Below, one piece after another: positions 53,568 to 64,000 of a DNA stretch of 64,000 nt (within the stretch, counting starts at the first letter, position 1; each line of letters begins with the position of its first letter). Source of the DNA: Sporosarcina ureae. GTDB taxonomy: Bacteria > Bacillota > Bacilli > Bacillales_A > Planococcaceae. The notes under the pieces are model-generated. The model was not told the origin of the DNA. It worked only from the letters and a program-made list of their open reading frames with translations, and made no database searches. The position numbers and the translations under genes were made by a program. The stretch lies in the NCBI RefSeq assembly GCF_002109325.1, contig NZ_CP015348.1:1584501-1648500 (forward strand), in the 5' to 3' direction.

Positions 53568-54068
53568 TTAACCTAACAGTTCTTCTACGGATTTACCACG
53601 CAATTTAGCAATATCTTCTGCGCGTTTCAAATTCTGCAACCCTTCGATTGTTGCACGTACCATGTTGATCGGTGTGCTTGATCCAAGAGATTTTGAAAGA
53701 ATATCCGTGATGCCTGCGAGTTCAAGTACCGCACGGACAGGTCCACCTGCGATAACACCAGTACCCGGAGCAGCTGGTTTGATCAGGATTTGTCCTGCAC
53801 CAAAGTGTCCGATTACTTCATGTGGAGTTGTACCTTTGACCATTGGCACTACAATCAAGTTTTTCTTCGCATCTTCAATTGCTTTACGGATTGCATCTGG
53901 AACTTCTTGTGCTTTACCAGTACCAAAACCGACACGACCGTTTTTATCTCCGACTACGACAAGTGCAGTAAAGCGGAAACGACGTCCACCTTTTACAACT
54001 TTCGCAACGCGGTTGATCGTTACTACGCGTTCTTCGAACTCACTTTTGTTCTGATCATTACGACGCAT
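53568..54068 (-). CDS. rpsE: 30S ribosomal protein S5
   Basis: A 166-residue S5 with [35 protein letters not shown] and [12 protein letters not shown]. Needed for decoding accuracy; spectinomycin loop residues near 20-30 look ordinary. Confidence 0.98.
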   Translation of the reverse strand: MRRNDQNKSEFEERVVTINRVAKVVKGGRRFRFTALVVVGDKNGRVGFGTGKAQEVPDAIRKAIEDAKKNLIVVPMVKGTTPHEVIGHFGAGQILIKPAAPGTGVIAGGPVRAVLELAGITDILSKSLGSSTPINMVRATIEGLQNLKRAEDIAKLRGKSVEELLG

Positions 54069-54090
54069 GAAATATGTCCCTCCCTCTTAA

Positions 54091-54453
54091 TTAAAATTCC
54101 AGACCATTTTCGCGTGCAGCGTCAGCTAATGCTTTTACACGGCCGTGGAAAAGATATCCGCCGCGGTCGAAAACTACCGCTTTGACGTCTTTTTCAACAG
54201 CTTTCTTTGCAATAAGCTCGCCGACTTTAGCTGCTGATTCAGTGTTACCTGTAGATCCAGCCTCAACTTCTTTATCTCTTGTAGAAGCGCTAACGATTGT
54301 TAAACCATTCAAGTCATCAATCAATTGTGCATAGATATGCTTGTTTGAACGATAAACGTTTAGACGTGGACGCTCTGCAGTTCCGCTGATTTTCGTACGC
54401 ACACGTGCGTGACGCTTTTTACGGACAGCGTTTTTATCTTGTTTTGTGATCAT
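54091..54453 (-). CDS. rplR: 50S ribosomal protein L18
   Basis: A 120-residue 5S-rRNA-binding protein: [50 protein letters not shown]. The start is ATG 54453, after GGAAGGAG; nine codons upstream in frame are unsupported. Confidence 0.98.
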   Translation of the reverse strand: MITKQDKNAVRKKRHARVRTKISGTAERPRLNVYRSNKHIYAQLIDDLNGLTIVSASTRDKEVEAGSTGNTESAAKVGELIAKKAVEKDVKAVVFDRGGYLFHGRVKALADAARENGLEF

Positions 54454-54486
54454 CGGAGTCACTCCTTCCAAATACCTCAAGCGGTA

Positions 54487-55026
54487 TTATTTACCTGTTT
54501 TACCTTCTTTACGACGAACGATTTCGCCTTCATAACGAATACCTTTACCTTTATACGGCTCTGGTGGACGTACTTGACGGATGTTAGAAGCAAGAGCACC
54601 TACGTGTTCTTTGTTGTATCCGCGAACGATAATTTTCGTATTCGCTGGAACTTCAACTTCTACACCTTCTTCTGGTGTGAATTCAACTGGGTGTGAATAA
54701 CCTACGTTCAATACAAGTTTCTTCCCTTGCATAGAAGCACGGTATCCAACCCCAACTAAATCAAGCTTACGTTCAAATCCTTCAGATACTCCCACAACCA
54801 TGTTGTTAAGTACAGAGCGTGTAGTACCGTGGATTGAACGGTGATCTTTAGAATCAGAAGGGCGTGTCAATGTGATGACCTTGCCTTCCATGTTGATCGT
54901 AATTTCTTTATCTAATTGTCTCGAAAGCTCACCTTTCGGACCTTTAACAGTTGCGAAGTTGTCATCTGAAATTGTTACAGTAACGTTTTCAGGAACTTCG
55001 ATCTGACGATTACCAATACGGGACAT
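54487..55026 (-). CDS. rplF: 50S ribosomal protein L6
   Basis: A 179-residue protein of two similar domains: [15 protein letters not shown] and later [19 protein letters not shown], ending in [16 protein letters not shown]. Confidence 0.98.
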   Translation of the reverse strand: MSRIGNRQIEVPENVTVTISDDNFATVKGPKGELSRQLDKEITINMEGKVITLTRPSDSKDHRSIHGTTRSVLNNMVVGVSEGFERKLDLVGVGYRASMQGKKLVLNVGYSHPVEFTPEEGVEVEVPANTKIIVRGYNKEHVGALASNIRQVRPPEPYKGKGIRYEGEIVRRKEGKTGK

Positions 55027-55056
55027 TCTATTGCACCTCCATTCAATTGTAGCTAA

Positions 55057-55455
55057 TTACCAAACGTAAGCGACTACTTCTCCGCCAACTTGTTTAGCGC
55101 GGGCTTCTTTGTCTGTTAATACACCATTTGATGTAGAAACTAGTGCAACACCTAAGCCGTTAAGTACTTTAGGAACTTCATTTGATTTCGCATATACACG
55201 AAGTCCTGGTTTAGAAATACGTTTCAAGCCATTGATAACGCGTTCGTTATCCTGACCGTATTTTAGGAAAATGCGGATGATGCCTTGTTTGTTATCTTCC
55301 ACGTATTCCACATCACGAACGAAACCTTCTCGTTTTAAGATCTCGGCGATTTCTTTCTTTACGTTTGAAGCAGGTACCTCAAGCTTCTCGTGGCGAACCA
55401 TGTTCGCATTACGGATGCGTGTAAGCATATCTGCAATCGGATCACTCATTGTCAT
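55057..55455 (-). CDS. rpsH: 30S ribosomal protein S8
   Basis: A 132-residue S8: [39 protein letters not shown]. In related systems S8 represses the spc operon. Confidence 0.98.
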   Translation of the reverse strand: MTMSDPIADMLTRIRNANMVRHEKLEVPASNVKKEIAEILKREGFVRDVEYVEDNKQGIIRIFLKYGQDNERVINGLKRISKPGLRVYAKSNEVPKVLNGLGVALVSTSNGVLTDKEARAKQVGGEVVAYVW

Positions 55456-55485
55456 TTGAATTAACCTCCTTCCCTAATTAGGGGT

Positions 55486-55683
<198 letters not shown>

Positions 55684-55691
55684 CTATTATT

Positions 55692-56231
55692 TTACTTTTG
55701 GAACGGCATGCCACACTGTGCAAGCAACTCACGTGCTTCTTCATCAGTGTTAGCTGTCGTCACGATGACGATATCCATCCCACGTACTTTTGATACTTTA
55801 TCGAAGTCAATTTCAGGGAAAATAAGTTGCTCTTTCACTCCAAGAGTGTAGTTACCGCGACCGTCAAACGCTTTTTTAGAAACGCCACGGAAGTCACGTA
55901 CACGTGGTAATGAGATTGTAACTAATTTATCGAGGAACTCATACATGCGTTCACCGCGAAGCGTTACTTTTGCTCCGATCGGCATTCCTTCACGTAAACG
56001 GAATCCTGCGATAGATTTTTTCGCTTTAGTAATGACTGGTTTTTGACCTGAAATAGTTGCAAGATCCTCAACAGCTGCATCAAGTGCTTTTGTATTTTGG
56101 ACAGCATCACCAACACCCATGTTGATAACGATTTTATCTACTTTAGGAACCTGCATAACAGATGTATATTCAAACTTGCTCATTAGAGCAGGTGTGATTT
56201 CTTTAGAAAACTTCTCTTTCAAACGACTCAT
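55692..56231 (-). CDS. rplE: 50S ribosomal protein L5
   Basis: A 179-residue 5S-rRNA-binding L5: [29 protein letters not shown] block (here [20 protein letters not shown], read in pieces) and LPRVRDFRG. Confidence 0.98.
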   Translation of the reverse strand: MSRLKEKFSKEITPALMSKFEYTSVMQVPKVDKIVINMGVGDAVQNTKALDAAVEDLATISGQKPVITKAKKSIAGFRLREGMPIGAKVTLRGERMYEFLDKLVTISLPRVRDFRGVSKKAFDGRGNYTLGVKEQLIFPEIDFDKVSKVRGMDIVIVTTANTDEEARELLAQCGMPFQK

Positions 56232-56257
56232 CAGTCGGACCTCCTTTCATGCAATAC

Positions 56258-56569
56258 TTACTTATCCAATGATTCACCGGATTTTTTTGCAATACGTACT
56301 TTTTTACCGTCTTCCACTTTGTAACCTACACGAGTCGGCTCGCCTGTTTTAGGATCGATTACCATCACGTTTGAGACGTGGATTGTAGACTCTTGGCTTA
56401 CAATTCCGCCCTGTGGGTTTTCTTGGTTCGGCTTTGTGTGTTTCTTGACGATATTAATACCTTCAACTAGCACACGGTCTTTTTTCGGATAAGCTGTTAG
56501 GATCACACCTGTTTTACCTTTATCTTTACCAGAGATCACCATTACTTTGTCGCCTTTTTTAACGTGCAT
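56258..56569 (-). CDS. rplX: 50S ribosomal protein L24
   Basis: A 103-residue KOW protein: [21 protein letters not shown], then [14 protein letters not shown]. Assembly-initiator of the large subunit. Confidence 0.98.
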   Translation of the reverse strand: MHVKKGDKVMVISGKDKGKTGVILTAYPKKDRVLVEGINIVKKHTKPNQENPQGGIVSQESTIHVSNVMVIDPKTGEPTRVGYKVEDGKKVRIAKKSGESLDK

Positions 56570-56604
56570 TTATCGCACCTCCTTGACTGGCTCTGTCATT
56601 AGAA

Positions 56605-56973
56605 TTAAAGAACTTCTGGAGCAAGTGAAATGATTTTCATGAAGTTGTTGTCGCGTAGTTCGCGAGCAACTGGTCCGAAAATACGAGTTCCACGTGGCCC
56701 TTTATCATCACGGATAATAACGCAAGCATTCTCATCGAATGTAATGTATGAACCGTCTTTACGACGAACTCCACTTTTCGTGCGAACGATGACCGCTTTA
56801 ACAACGTCACCCTTCTTAACAACGCCACCTGGTGTTGCTTTCTTAACTGTAACAACAACTACATCACCGATGTTAGCTACTTTACGACCTGATCCACCTA
56901 GTACTTTAATTGTTAGTACTTCACGTGCACCAGAGTTGTCAGCAACTTTCATTCTACTTTCCTGTTGAATCAT
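56605..56973 (-). CDS. rplN: 50S ribosomal protein L14
   Basis: A 122-residue L14: [57 protein letters not shown]. Confidence 0.98.
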   Translation of the reverse strand: MIQQESRMKVADNSGAREVLTIKVLGGSGRKVANIGDVVVVTVKKATPGGVVKKGDVVKAVIVRTKSGVRRKDGSYITFDENACVIIRDDKGPRGTRIFGPVARELRDNNFMKIISLAPEVL

Positions 56974-57011
56974 CGAGGTTACCTCCTTCCAAAATCTGAG
57001 TTAAAAACCTA

Positions 57012-57275
57012 TTAGATGATGATCGCTTTTTCAACGACTTCTAGAAGACGGAAACGCTTAGTTGCTGATAATGGACGAGTTTCCATAATACGAACAACAT
57101 CGCCGATTTTAGCTTCGTTTAGCTCATCATGAACTTTAAGTTTCTTAGAATACTTTACACGTTTACCGTATAAAGAGTGTTTTTTGTATGTCTCTACCAT
57201 TACCGTAACAGTTTTATCCATTTTGTCGGAAACTACACGGCCTGTGTATGTTTTGCGCTGATTACGTTCAGTCAT
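57012..57275 (-). CDS. rpsQ: 30S ribosomal protein S17
   Basis: An 87-residue OB-fold protein: [38 protein letters not shown]. The start is ATG 57275, 8 bases after AGGAGG. Confidence 0.98.
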   Translation of the reverse strand: MTERNQRKTYTGRVVSDKMDKTVTVMVETYKKHSLYGKRVKYSKKLKVHDELNEAKIGDVVRIMETRPLSATKRFRLLEVVEKAIII

Positions 57276-57292
57276 GGCTGCAACCTCCTTCA

Positions 57293-57917
<625 letters not shown>

Positions 57918-57918
57918 A

Positions 57919-58581
57919 TTATTTGCCTCCTTCCCCAGAGTTCTTCTTAACTTTTACTGGAAGGACTTCACCACGATAAATCCATACCTTTACGCCAAGC
58001 TTACCATAAGTAGTATCAGCTTCAGCATGTGCATAATCTATGTCTGCACGTAATGTATGAAGAGGGACAGTTCCTTCACTATAGTGTTCTGCACGAGCGA
58101 TGTCAGCACCGCCGAGACGACCAGACACTTGTGTTTTAATTCCTTTTGCACCAGAGCGAATTGTACGTTGGATCGCTTGTTTCTGAGCACGACGGAATGA
58201 TACACGACTTTCTAATTGACGAGCAATTGATTCAGCTACTAGTTTAGCATCTAAATCAGCACGTTTGATTTCTACGATGTTGATGTGTGCACGCTTGCCT
58301 GTGATTTCGTTAAGTTGCTTACGAAGAGTTTCTACTTCGGAACCACCTTTACCGATAACCATACCTGGCTTTGCAGTGTGGATTGTAATGTTAACACGCT
58401 TAGCAGCACGCTCGATTTCAACTTTTGAAACTGATGCTTCGATAAGACGCTTTTCGATGTATTCACGGATCTTTAAGTCTTCATGTAGTAAGGACGCATA
58501 ATCTTTTTCCGCGTACCATTTTGAGTCCCAGTCACGGATGACGCCTACACGTAGTCCATTAGGATGTACTTTTTGGCCCAC
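57919..58581 (-). CDS. rpsC: 30S ribosomal protein S3
   Basis: A 220-residue S3: [22 protein letters not shown]-type [26 protein letters not shown]. One base separates it from rplP. Confidence 0.98.
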   Translation of the reverse strand: MGQKVHPNGLRVGVIRDWDSKWYAEKDYASLLHEDLKIREYIEKRLIEASVSKVEIERAAKRVNITIHTAKPGMVIGKGGSEVETLRKQLNEITGKRAHINIVEIKRADLDAKLVAESIARQLESRVSFRRAQKQAIQRTIRSGAKGIKTQVSGRLGGADIARAEHYSEGTVPLHTLRADIDYAHAEADTTYGKLGVKVWIYRGEVLPVKVKKNSGEGGK

Positions 58582-58584
58582 TGA

Positions 58585-58929
58585 TTACCCCTCCTTCTTT
58601 TCAGATACCACTAATGTGATATGGCTTGTACGTTTGTTGATCGCACTTGCACGACCTTGTGCACGTGGACGGAAACGTTTCATTGTTGGTCCTTCGTCTA
58701 CGAATACTTCACTGACGATTAAGTTCTCAGTATCCATTTCGTAGTTATGTTCAGCGTTTGCAATTGCTGATTTCAATAGTTTTTCCACGACTGGAGATGC
58801 CGCTTTAGGCGTAAGTCGTAGAATAGCCATAGCTTCACCTATATTCTTGCCGCGAATAAGATCAACGACCAAACGAACTTTGCGAGAAGCAATACGGACT
58901 GTGCGTACAGATGCTTTAGCTTGTTGCAT
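58585..58929 (-). CDS. rplV: 50S ribosomal protein L22
   Basis: A 114-residue L22: [20 protein letters not shown] and [17 protein letters not shown]. The beta-hairpin lining the exit tunnel is of normal length. Confidence 0.98.
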   Translation of the reverse strand: MQQAKASVRTVRIASRKVRLVVDLIRGKNIGEAMAILRLTPKAASPVVEKLLKSAIANAEHNYEMDTENLIVSEVFVDEGPTMKRFRPRAQGRASAINKRTSHITLVVSEKKEG

Positions 58930-58949
58930 CAGAATAACCTCCTCTCAAA

Positions 58950-59228
58950 TTAGCGTTTTGTTTTCTTATCGTCGGCACCATGGCCTCTGTATGTGCGCGT
59001 AGGTACGAATTCACCTAGTTTGTGACCTACCATATCTTCTGTTACATAAACAGGAACGTGTTTGCGTCCATCATATACTGCGATTGTCAATCCGATGAAT
59101 GTCGGGAAGATTGTTGAACGGCGTGACCAAGTTTTAATAACCTGTTTCTTTTCTGAATCTTTTTGTGCGTCAACCTTTTTTAGTAAATGGTCATCTGCAA
59201 AAGGTCCTTTTTTCAAGCTGCGGCCCAT
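58950..59228 (-). CDS. rpsS: 30S ribosomal protein S19
   Basis: A 92-residue S19: [51 protein letters not shown]. The start is ATG 59228, 7 bases after AAGGAGG. Confidence 0.98.
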   Translation of the reverse strand: MGRSLKKGPFADDHLLKKVDAQKDSEKKQVIKTWSRRSTIFPTFIGLTIAVYDGRKHVPVYVTEDMVGHKLGEFVPTRTYRGHGADDKKTKR

Positions 59229-59288
59229 TCTGGAACCTCCTTCCGAGTATGTACTACGGTCCATCTACTGAACCGCAGTGCAATAACA

Positions 59289-60119
59289 TTATTTTTTACG
59301 ACGGCGAACGATAAGTTTATCTGATTTATTGTTCTTCGTGCGTGTCTTGAATCCAAGAGTTGGTTTACCCCAAGGAGTAACAGGACTTGGACGACCGATT
59401 GGCGTACGTCCTTCACCACCACCGTGTGGGTGATCGTTAGGGTTCATTACAGATCCACGAACAGTTGGACGTTTGCCTAACCAACGTGAACGACCTGCTT
59501 TACCAATGTTGATTAGTTCGTGTTGTTCGTTACCAACTTGACCGATTGTAGCACGGCAAGTAGAAAGGATCATACGAACTTCTCCTGATTGTAGACGGAT
59601 GATGACATATTTGCCTTCACGTCCTAGTAGTTGAGCTGAAGTTCCTGCTGAACGAACTAATTGTCCGCCTTTGCCTGGCTTCATTTCAATGTTGTGAATC
59701 GTAGAACCCATAGGAATGTTCTCTAATGGTAGAGCGTTTCCTACGCGGATATCCGCATCAGGTCCTGAAACGATTGTGGAACCTACTGTCAATCCTTTAG
59801 GAGCAAGGATGTATCTTTTTTCTCCATCTGCATAATTGATTAATGCGATGTTTGCAGAACGGTTTGGATCATATTCGATCGTAGCAACGCGTCCTGGAAT
59901 GCCATCTTTCCGACGTTGGAAATCGATGACACGGTATTGGCGCTTGTGTCCTCCACCTTGGTGACGAACTGTCATTCTACCTTGGTTGTTACGTCCGCCT
60001 TTACGCTTGATTGGTTCAAGCAATGATTTTTCTGGTTTGTTTACTGTGATTTCAGCAAAGTCAGAAGAAGTCATGTTACGACGTCCGTTGGAGGTAGCTT
60101 TGTACTTCTTAATCGCCAT
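59289..60119 (-). CDS. rplB: 50S ribosomal protein L2
   Basis: A 276-residue L2 with [19 protein letters not shown] and the peptidyl-transferase-proximal [20 protein letters not shown]. Confidence 0.98.
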   Translation of the reverse strand: MAIKKYKATSNGRRNMTSSDFAEITVNKPEKSLLEPIKRKGGRNNQGRMTVRHQGGGHKRQYRVIDFQRRKDGIPGRVATIEYDPNRSANIALINYADGEKRYILAPKGLTVGSTIVSGPDADIRVGNALPLENIPMGSTIHNIEMKPGKGGQLVRSAGTSAQLLGREGKYVIIRLQSGEVRMILSTCRATIGQVGNEQHELINIGKAGRSRWLGKRPTVRGSVMNPNDHPHGGGEGRTPIGRPSPVTPWGKPTLGFKTRTKNNKSDKLIVRRRKK

Positions 60120-60152
60120 TTTGTGTTCCCTCCTTCATTTATTATGAGTTAA

Positions 60153-60440
60153 TTACATTTCAAAAAGTTCGATATCTTTGGAATCAGTAGTTAGTGTAAC
60201 AATTGCCTTACGACGCTTGTTTGTATAACCAGCATGTTTCCCCATACGCTTGAACTTACCTTTGTAGTTCATAACGTTGACTTTTTCTACTGTAACACCG
60301 AAGATTTCTTCGATAGCTTGTTTCACGTGAGTTTTGCTCGCGCGTGTATCGACTTCGAATGTATATTTTCTTAAGTCTTCCATTTGTTCAGAAGAACGCT
60401 CGGTAATGACCGGACGTTTCAGAATATCACGTGCTTCCAT
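60153..60440 (-). CDS. rplW: 50S ribosomal protein L23
   Basis: A 95-residue L23 at the tunnel exit: [35 protein letters not shown]. Overlaps the rplD stop by one base. Confidence 0.98.
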   Translation of the reverse strand: MEARDILKRPVITERSSEQMEDLRKYTFEVDTRASKTHVKQAIEEIFGVTVEKVNVMNYKGKFKRMGKHAGYTNKRRKAIVTLTTDSKDIELFEM

Positions 60441-61063
60441 TAACCAAGCACCTCCTCGACTTTTTCTATTGCTGCTTTTGTCATAACAAGCTGATCATGT
60501 CCCACTAAGTCTAAAACATTGATGCCGCTTGCTGTAACAACACTGATTCCTTGAAGATTTTGAGCAGACAATGCTACTGTTTCTTCTTGGTCAGCTGTAA
60601 CGAATAATGCCTTCTTTGTGATTGAAAGGTCTTCAAGCACTTTTACAAAGCTTTTCGTTTTTGGTGCATCAAATGCTAAGTTGTCCAGAACGATTAGTTC
60701 TTGAGCTGCTACTTTCGTTGAAAGAGCGGATAGAAGAGCTAAACGACGTACTTTCTTAGGCATTTTATAGCTGTAACTACGTGGTGATGGACCGAATACG
60801 ATACCGCCTCCGCGCCATTGTGGTGATCTGATTGAACCTTGACGAGCACGACCTGTACCCTTTTGACGCCATGGTTTACGACCGCCGCCTGCTACTTCCG
60901 CGCGAGTTTTAACCTTGTGGTTACCCTGGCGTAAAGAAGCTTGTTGTTGAACAATTGCTTCAAATAATACTGCTTGGTTTGGCTCGATTCCGAAGATCGC
61001 ATCGTTTAATTCGATGTCACCAACAGCAGAGCCTGTTTGACTTACTACAGATACTTTAGGCAT
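60440..61063 (-). CDS. rplD: 50S ribosomal protein L4
   Basis: A 207-residue L4 with the tunnel loop [20 protein letters not shown] and [20 protein letters not shown]. Confidence 0.98.
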   Translation of the reverse strand: MPKVSVVSQTGSAVGDIELNDAIFGIEPNQAVLFEAIVQQQASLRQGNHKVKTRAEVAGGGRKPWRQKGTGRARQGSIRSPQWRGGGIVFGPSPRSYSYKMPKKVRRLALLSALSTKVAAQELIVLDNLAFDAPKTKSFVKVLEDLSITKKALFVTADQEETVALSAQNLQGISVVTASGINVLDLVGHDQLVMTKAAIEKVEEVLG

Positions 61064-61088
61064 TCCTGTTTCCTCCTTTCTGTTTTAC

Positions 61089-61718
61089 TCAGTTCCCTTT
61101 GATTGCGCTTCTCACTTGTACAAGTGATTTACGTGCTCCAGGAACGTTACCTTTTACTAATATCAAGTTGCGCTCTAGATCAACTCGTACAATTTCAACG
61201 TTTTGGATCGTGATGGTTTTGCCACCCATACGTCCAGGTAGTTTTTTGCCTTTGAATACGCGTTGTGCATCAACTGCTCCAAGTGAACCTGGTGCGCGAT
61301 GGAAACGTGATCCGTGAGACATAGGTCCGCGTGAGTATCCGTGACGCTTGATAACCCCTTGGAAACCTTTACCTTTTGATTTTGCTGTAATGTCTACTAC
61401 TTCGCCTTCTGCGAATGTATCGACTTTGACTTCCTGACCAACTTCGTATGCACTAACGTCAGCTCCGCGAACTTCGCGAATGAAGCGCTTAGGTGCAGTG
61501 TTAGCTTTTGCAACGTGGCCTTGTTCTGGCTTGTTTGAAAGCTTTTCACGTTTATCATCAAATCCTAGTTGGATTGACTCGTAGCCGTCTGTTTCGATTG
61601 TCTTCTTTTGAAGTACAACGTTTGGAGTAGCTTCAATCACTGTTACTGGGATTAGATCGCCGTTTTCAGCAAATACTTGCGTCATTCCGACTTTTCTTCC
61701 TAAGATTCCTTTGGTCAT
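61089..61718 (-). CDS. rplC: 50S ribosomal protein L3
   Basis: A 209-residue L3: [19 protein letters not shown], the extended loop [14 protein letters not shown], and [16 protein letters not shown]. Confidence 0.98.
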   Translation of the reverse strand: MTKGILGRKVGMTQVFAENGDLIPVTVIEATPNVVLQKKTIETDGYESIQLGFDDKREKLSNKPEQGHVAKANTAPKRFIREVRGADVSAYEVGQEVKVDTFAEGEVVDITAKSKGKGFQGVIKRHGYSRGPMSHGSRFHRAPGSLGAVDAQRVFKGKKLPGRMGGKTITIQNVEIVRVDLERNLILVKGNVPGARKSLVQVRSAIKGN

Positions 61719-61754
61719 TAGTCACACCTCCTGTAATATTGTTTAATTTATGTT

Positions 61755-62222
<468 letters not shown>

Positions 62223-62383
62223 CCCTTTTGAAGAAATTAGTTTAACTTTTAATCCGTTTACTATACTAACAGCTTTCTATACGATTTGCACGTGATTTGA
62301 AGGCCACTTTAAGATTTTATTTCACTCTTATTTGCGAAGTTCTTAAAAACACTTTCCAATACACAATACAAATATTTAAAAAC

Positions 62384-62409
62384 AAAAAATCCCGCCTCAA
62401 GGGCGGGAT
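62384..62409 (-). terminator. Intrinsic terminator of tuf
   Basis: Minus-strand ATCCCGCC with GGCGGGAT around a five-base loop, followed by six T. Confidence 0.95.
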
Positions 62410-62418
62410 CAAAACAAA

Positions 62419-63606
<1,188 letters not shown>

Positions 63607-63725
63607 TTTAGAGGTCCTCCCTTAATTTAAAAAAGTTAGTTTTTTTATAATATGGAAGCCGAAAGCGTCCTCTCGACTATCCATATCTTACAAGTATTGT
63701 TTATAGGAAACAAGGATGAACTTTA

Positions 63726-64000
63726 TTATTCACCTTTGTTTTTCTTAATTACTTCTTCTGCAATAGACTTCGGAAGCTCTTCGTAGTGATCGAACACCAT
63801 CGAGAATACTCCGCGTCCTTGCGTGTTTGAACGTAGTGATGTTGCATATCCGAACATTTCAGCAAGTGGAACCATTGCACGAACTACTTGTGCGTTACCA
63901 CGAGCTTCCATACCTTCTACACGGCCACGGCGTGATGTAATATCACCCATGATATCGCCCATGTATTCTTCCGGAATGATAACTTCTACTCTCATTGTTG
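63726..64000 (-). CDS. fusA: Elongation factor G, C-terminal part (cut by window edge)
   Basis: Only the last 91 or so codons lie in the window; the frame continues past position 64000. Domain V is visible: [59 protein letters not shown] and the terminal helix. The 5' part is outside, so the ATG at 63995 is internal. Confidence 0.97.
   Translation of the reverse strand, partial: TMRVEVIIPEEYMGDIMGDITSRRGRVEGMEARGNAQVVRAMVPLAEMFGYATSLRSNTQGRGVFSMVFDHYEELPKSIAEEVIKKNKGE

Overview
The window is a chromosomal segment of a low-GC, endospore-forming member of the Bacillales. Spore genes (cwlD, gerD, kbaA, a pdaB relative), the sigW-rsiW pair, a cdaA-cdaR-glmM operon, a complete ureABCEFGD urease operon, an S-layer-homology protein and B. 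subtilis-like synteny around the ribosomal superoperon together suggest the Planococcaceae, most likely Sporosarcina or a close relative. The genus is an inference from gene content and protein resemblance; no database was searched.

Layout. Positions 1-1,380 hold a Fur-controlled promoter that reads out of the left edge and a lipoprotein gene. Positions 1.4-14.7 kb are ordinary accessory and housekeeping genes: hflX, a VOC protein, a guanine-deaminase-like gene, an nfrA-like oxidoreductase, a methyltransferase, a patB-like lyase, an SLH-domain surface protein, an acrylyl-CoA-reductase-like gene, putP, a UPF0145 gene with a SigW-type promoter, an orphan Tat-dependent dehydrogenase subunit, ywbE and ytoQ. 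Positions 14.8-19.7 kb hold a signalling island: a hybrid histidine kinase converging on an HPt-REC-GGDEF-REC diguanylate cyclase and a stand-alone receiver. Positions 19.8-27.7 kb carry glmM-cdaR-cdaA, rsiW-sigW with an autoregulatory promoter, arginase, and a PAS-GGDEF-EAL phosphodiesterase.

Positions 27.8-28.4 kb carry five tRNA genes (Asn, Thr, Glu, Tyr, Gln in transcription order) behind one strong promoter. Positions 28.5-32.5 kb form the sporulation/germination cluster pdaB-like, kbaA, gerD, salA, cwlD. Positions 32.7-37.3 kb hold a rhodanese, a flavin-dependent hydroxylase, a yqzG-like gene, tenA behind a TPP riboswitch, and an internally duplicated small protein. Positions 37.7-42.7 kb are the urease operon. 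Positions 43.4-64 kb are the ribosomal superoperon region, read right to left: fusA (partial), tuf, rpsJ through adk, infA-rpmJ-rpsM-rpsK-rpoA-rplQ, the ECF transporter module ecfA1-ecfA2-ecfT, truA, rplM and rpsI.

The most interesting points are: a natural Cys-to-Ala replacement in the urease catalytic flap; a degenerate PdaB-like protein in the pdaB locus; two exported-protein genes whose best start codon is AUU; a kinase/HPt/cyclic-di-GMP phosphorelay; a structured RNA with a U-tract ahead of ecfA1; a second SigW promoter; and loss of map from the adk-infA interval. I saw no insertion sequence, prophage or CRISPR array.
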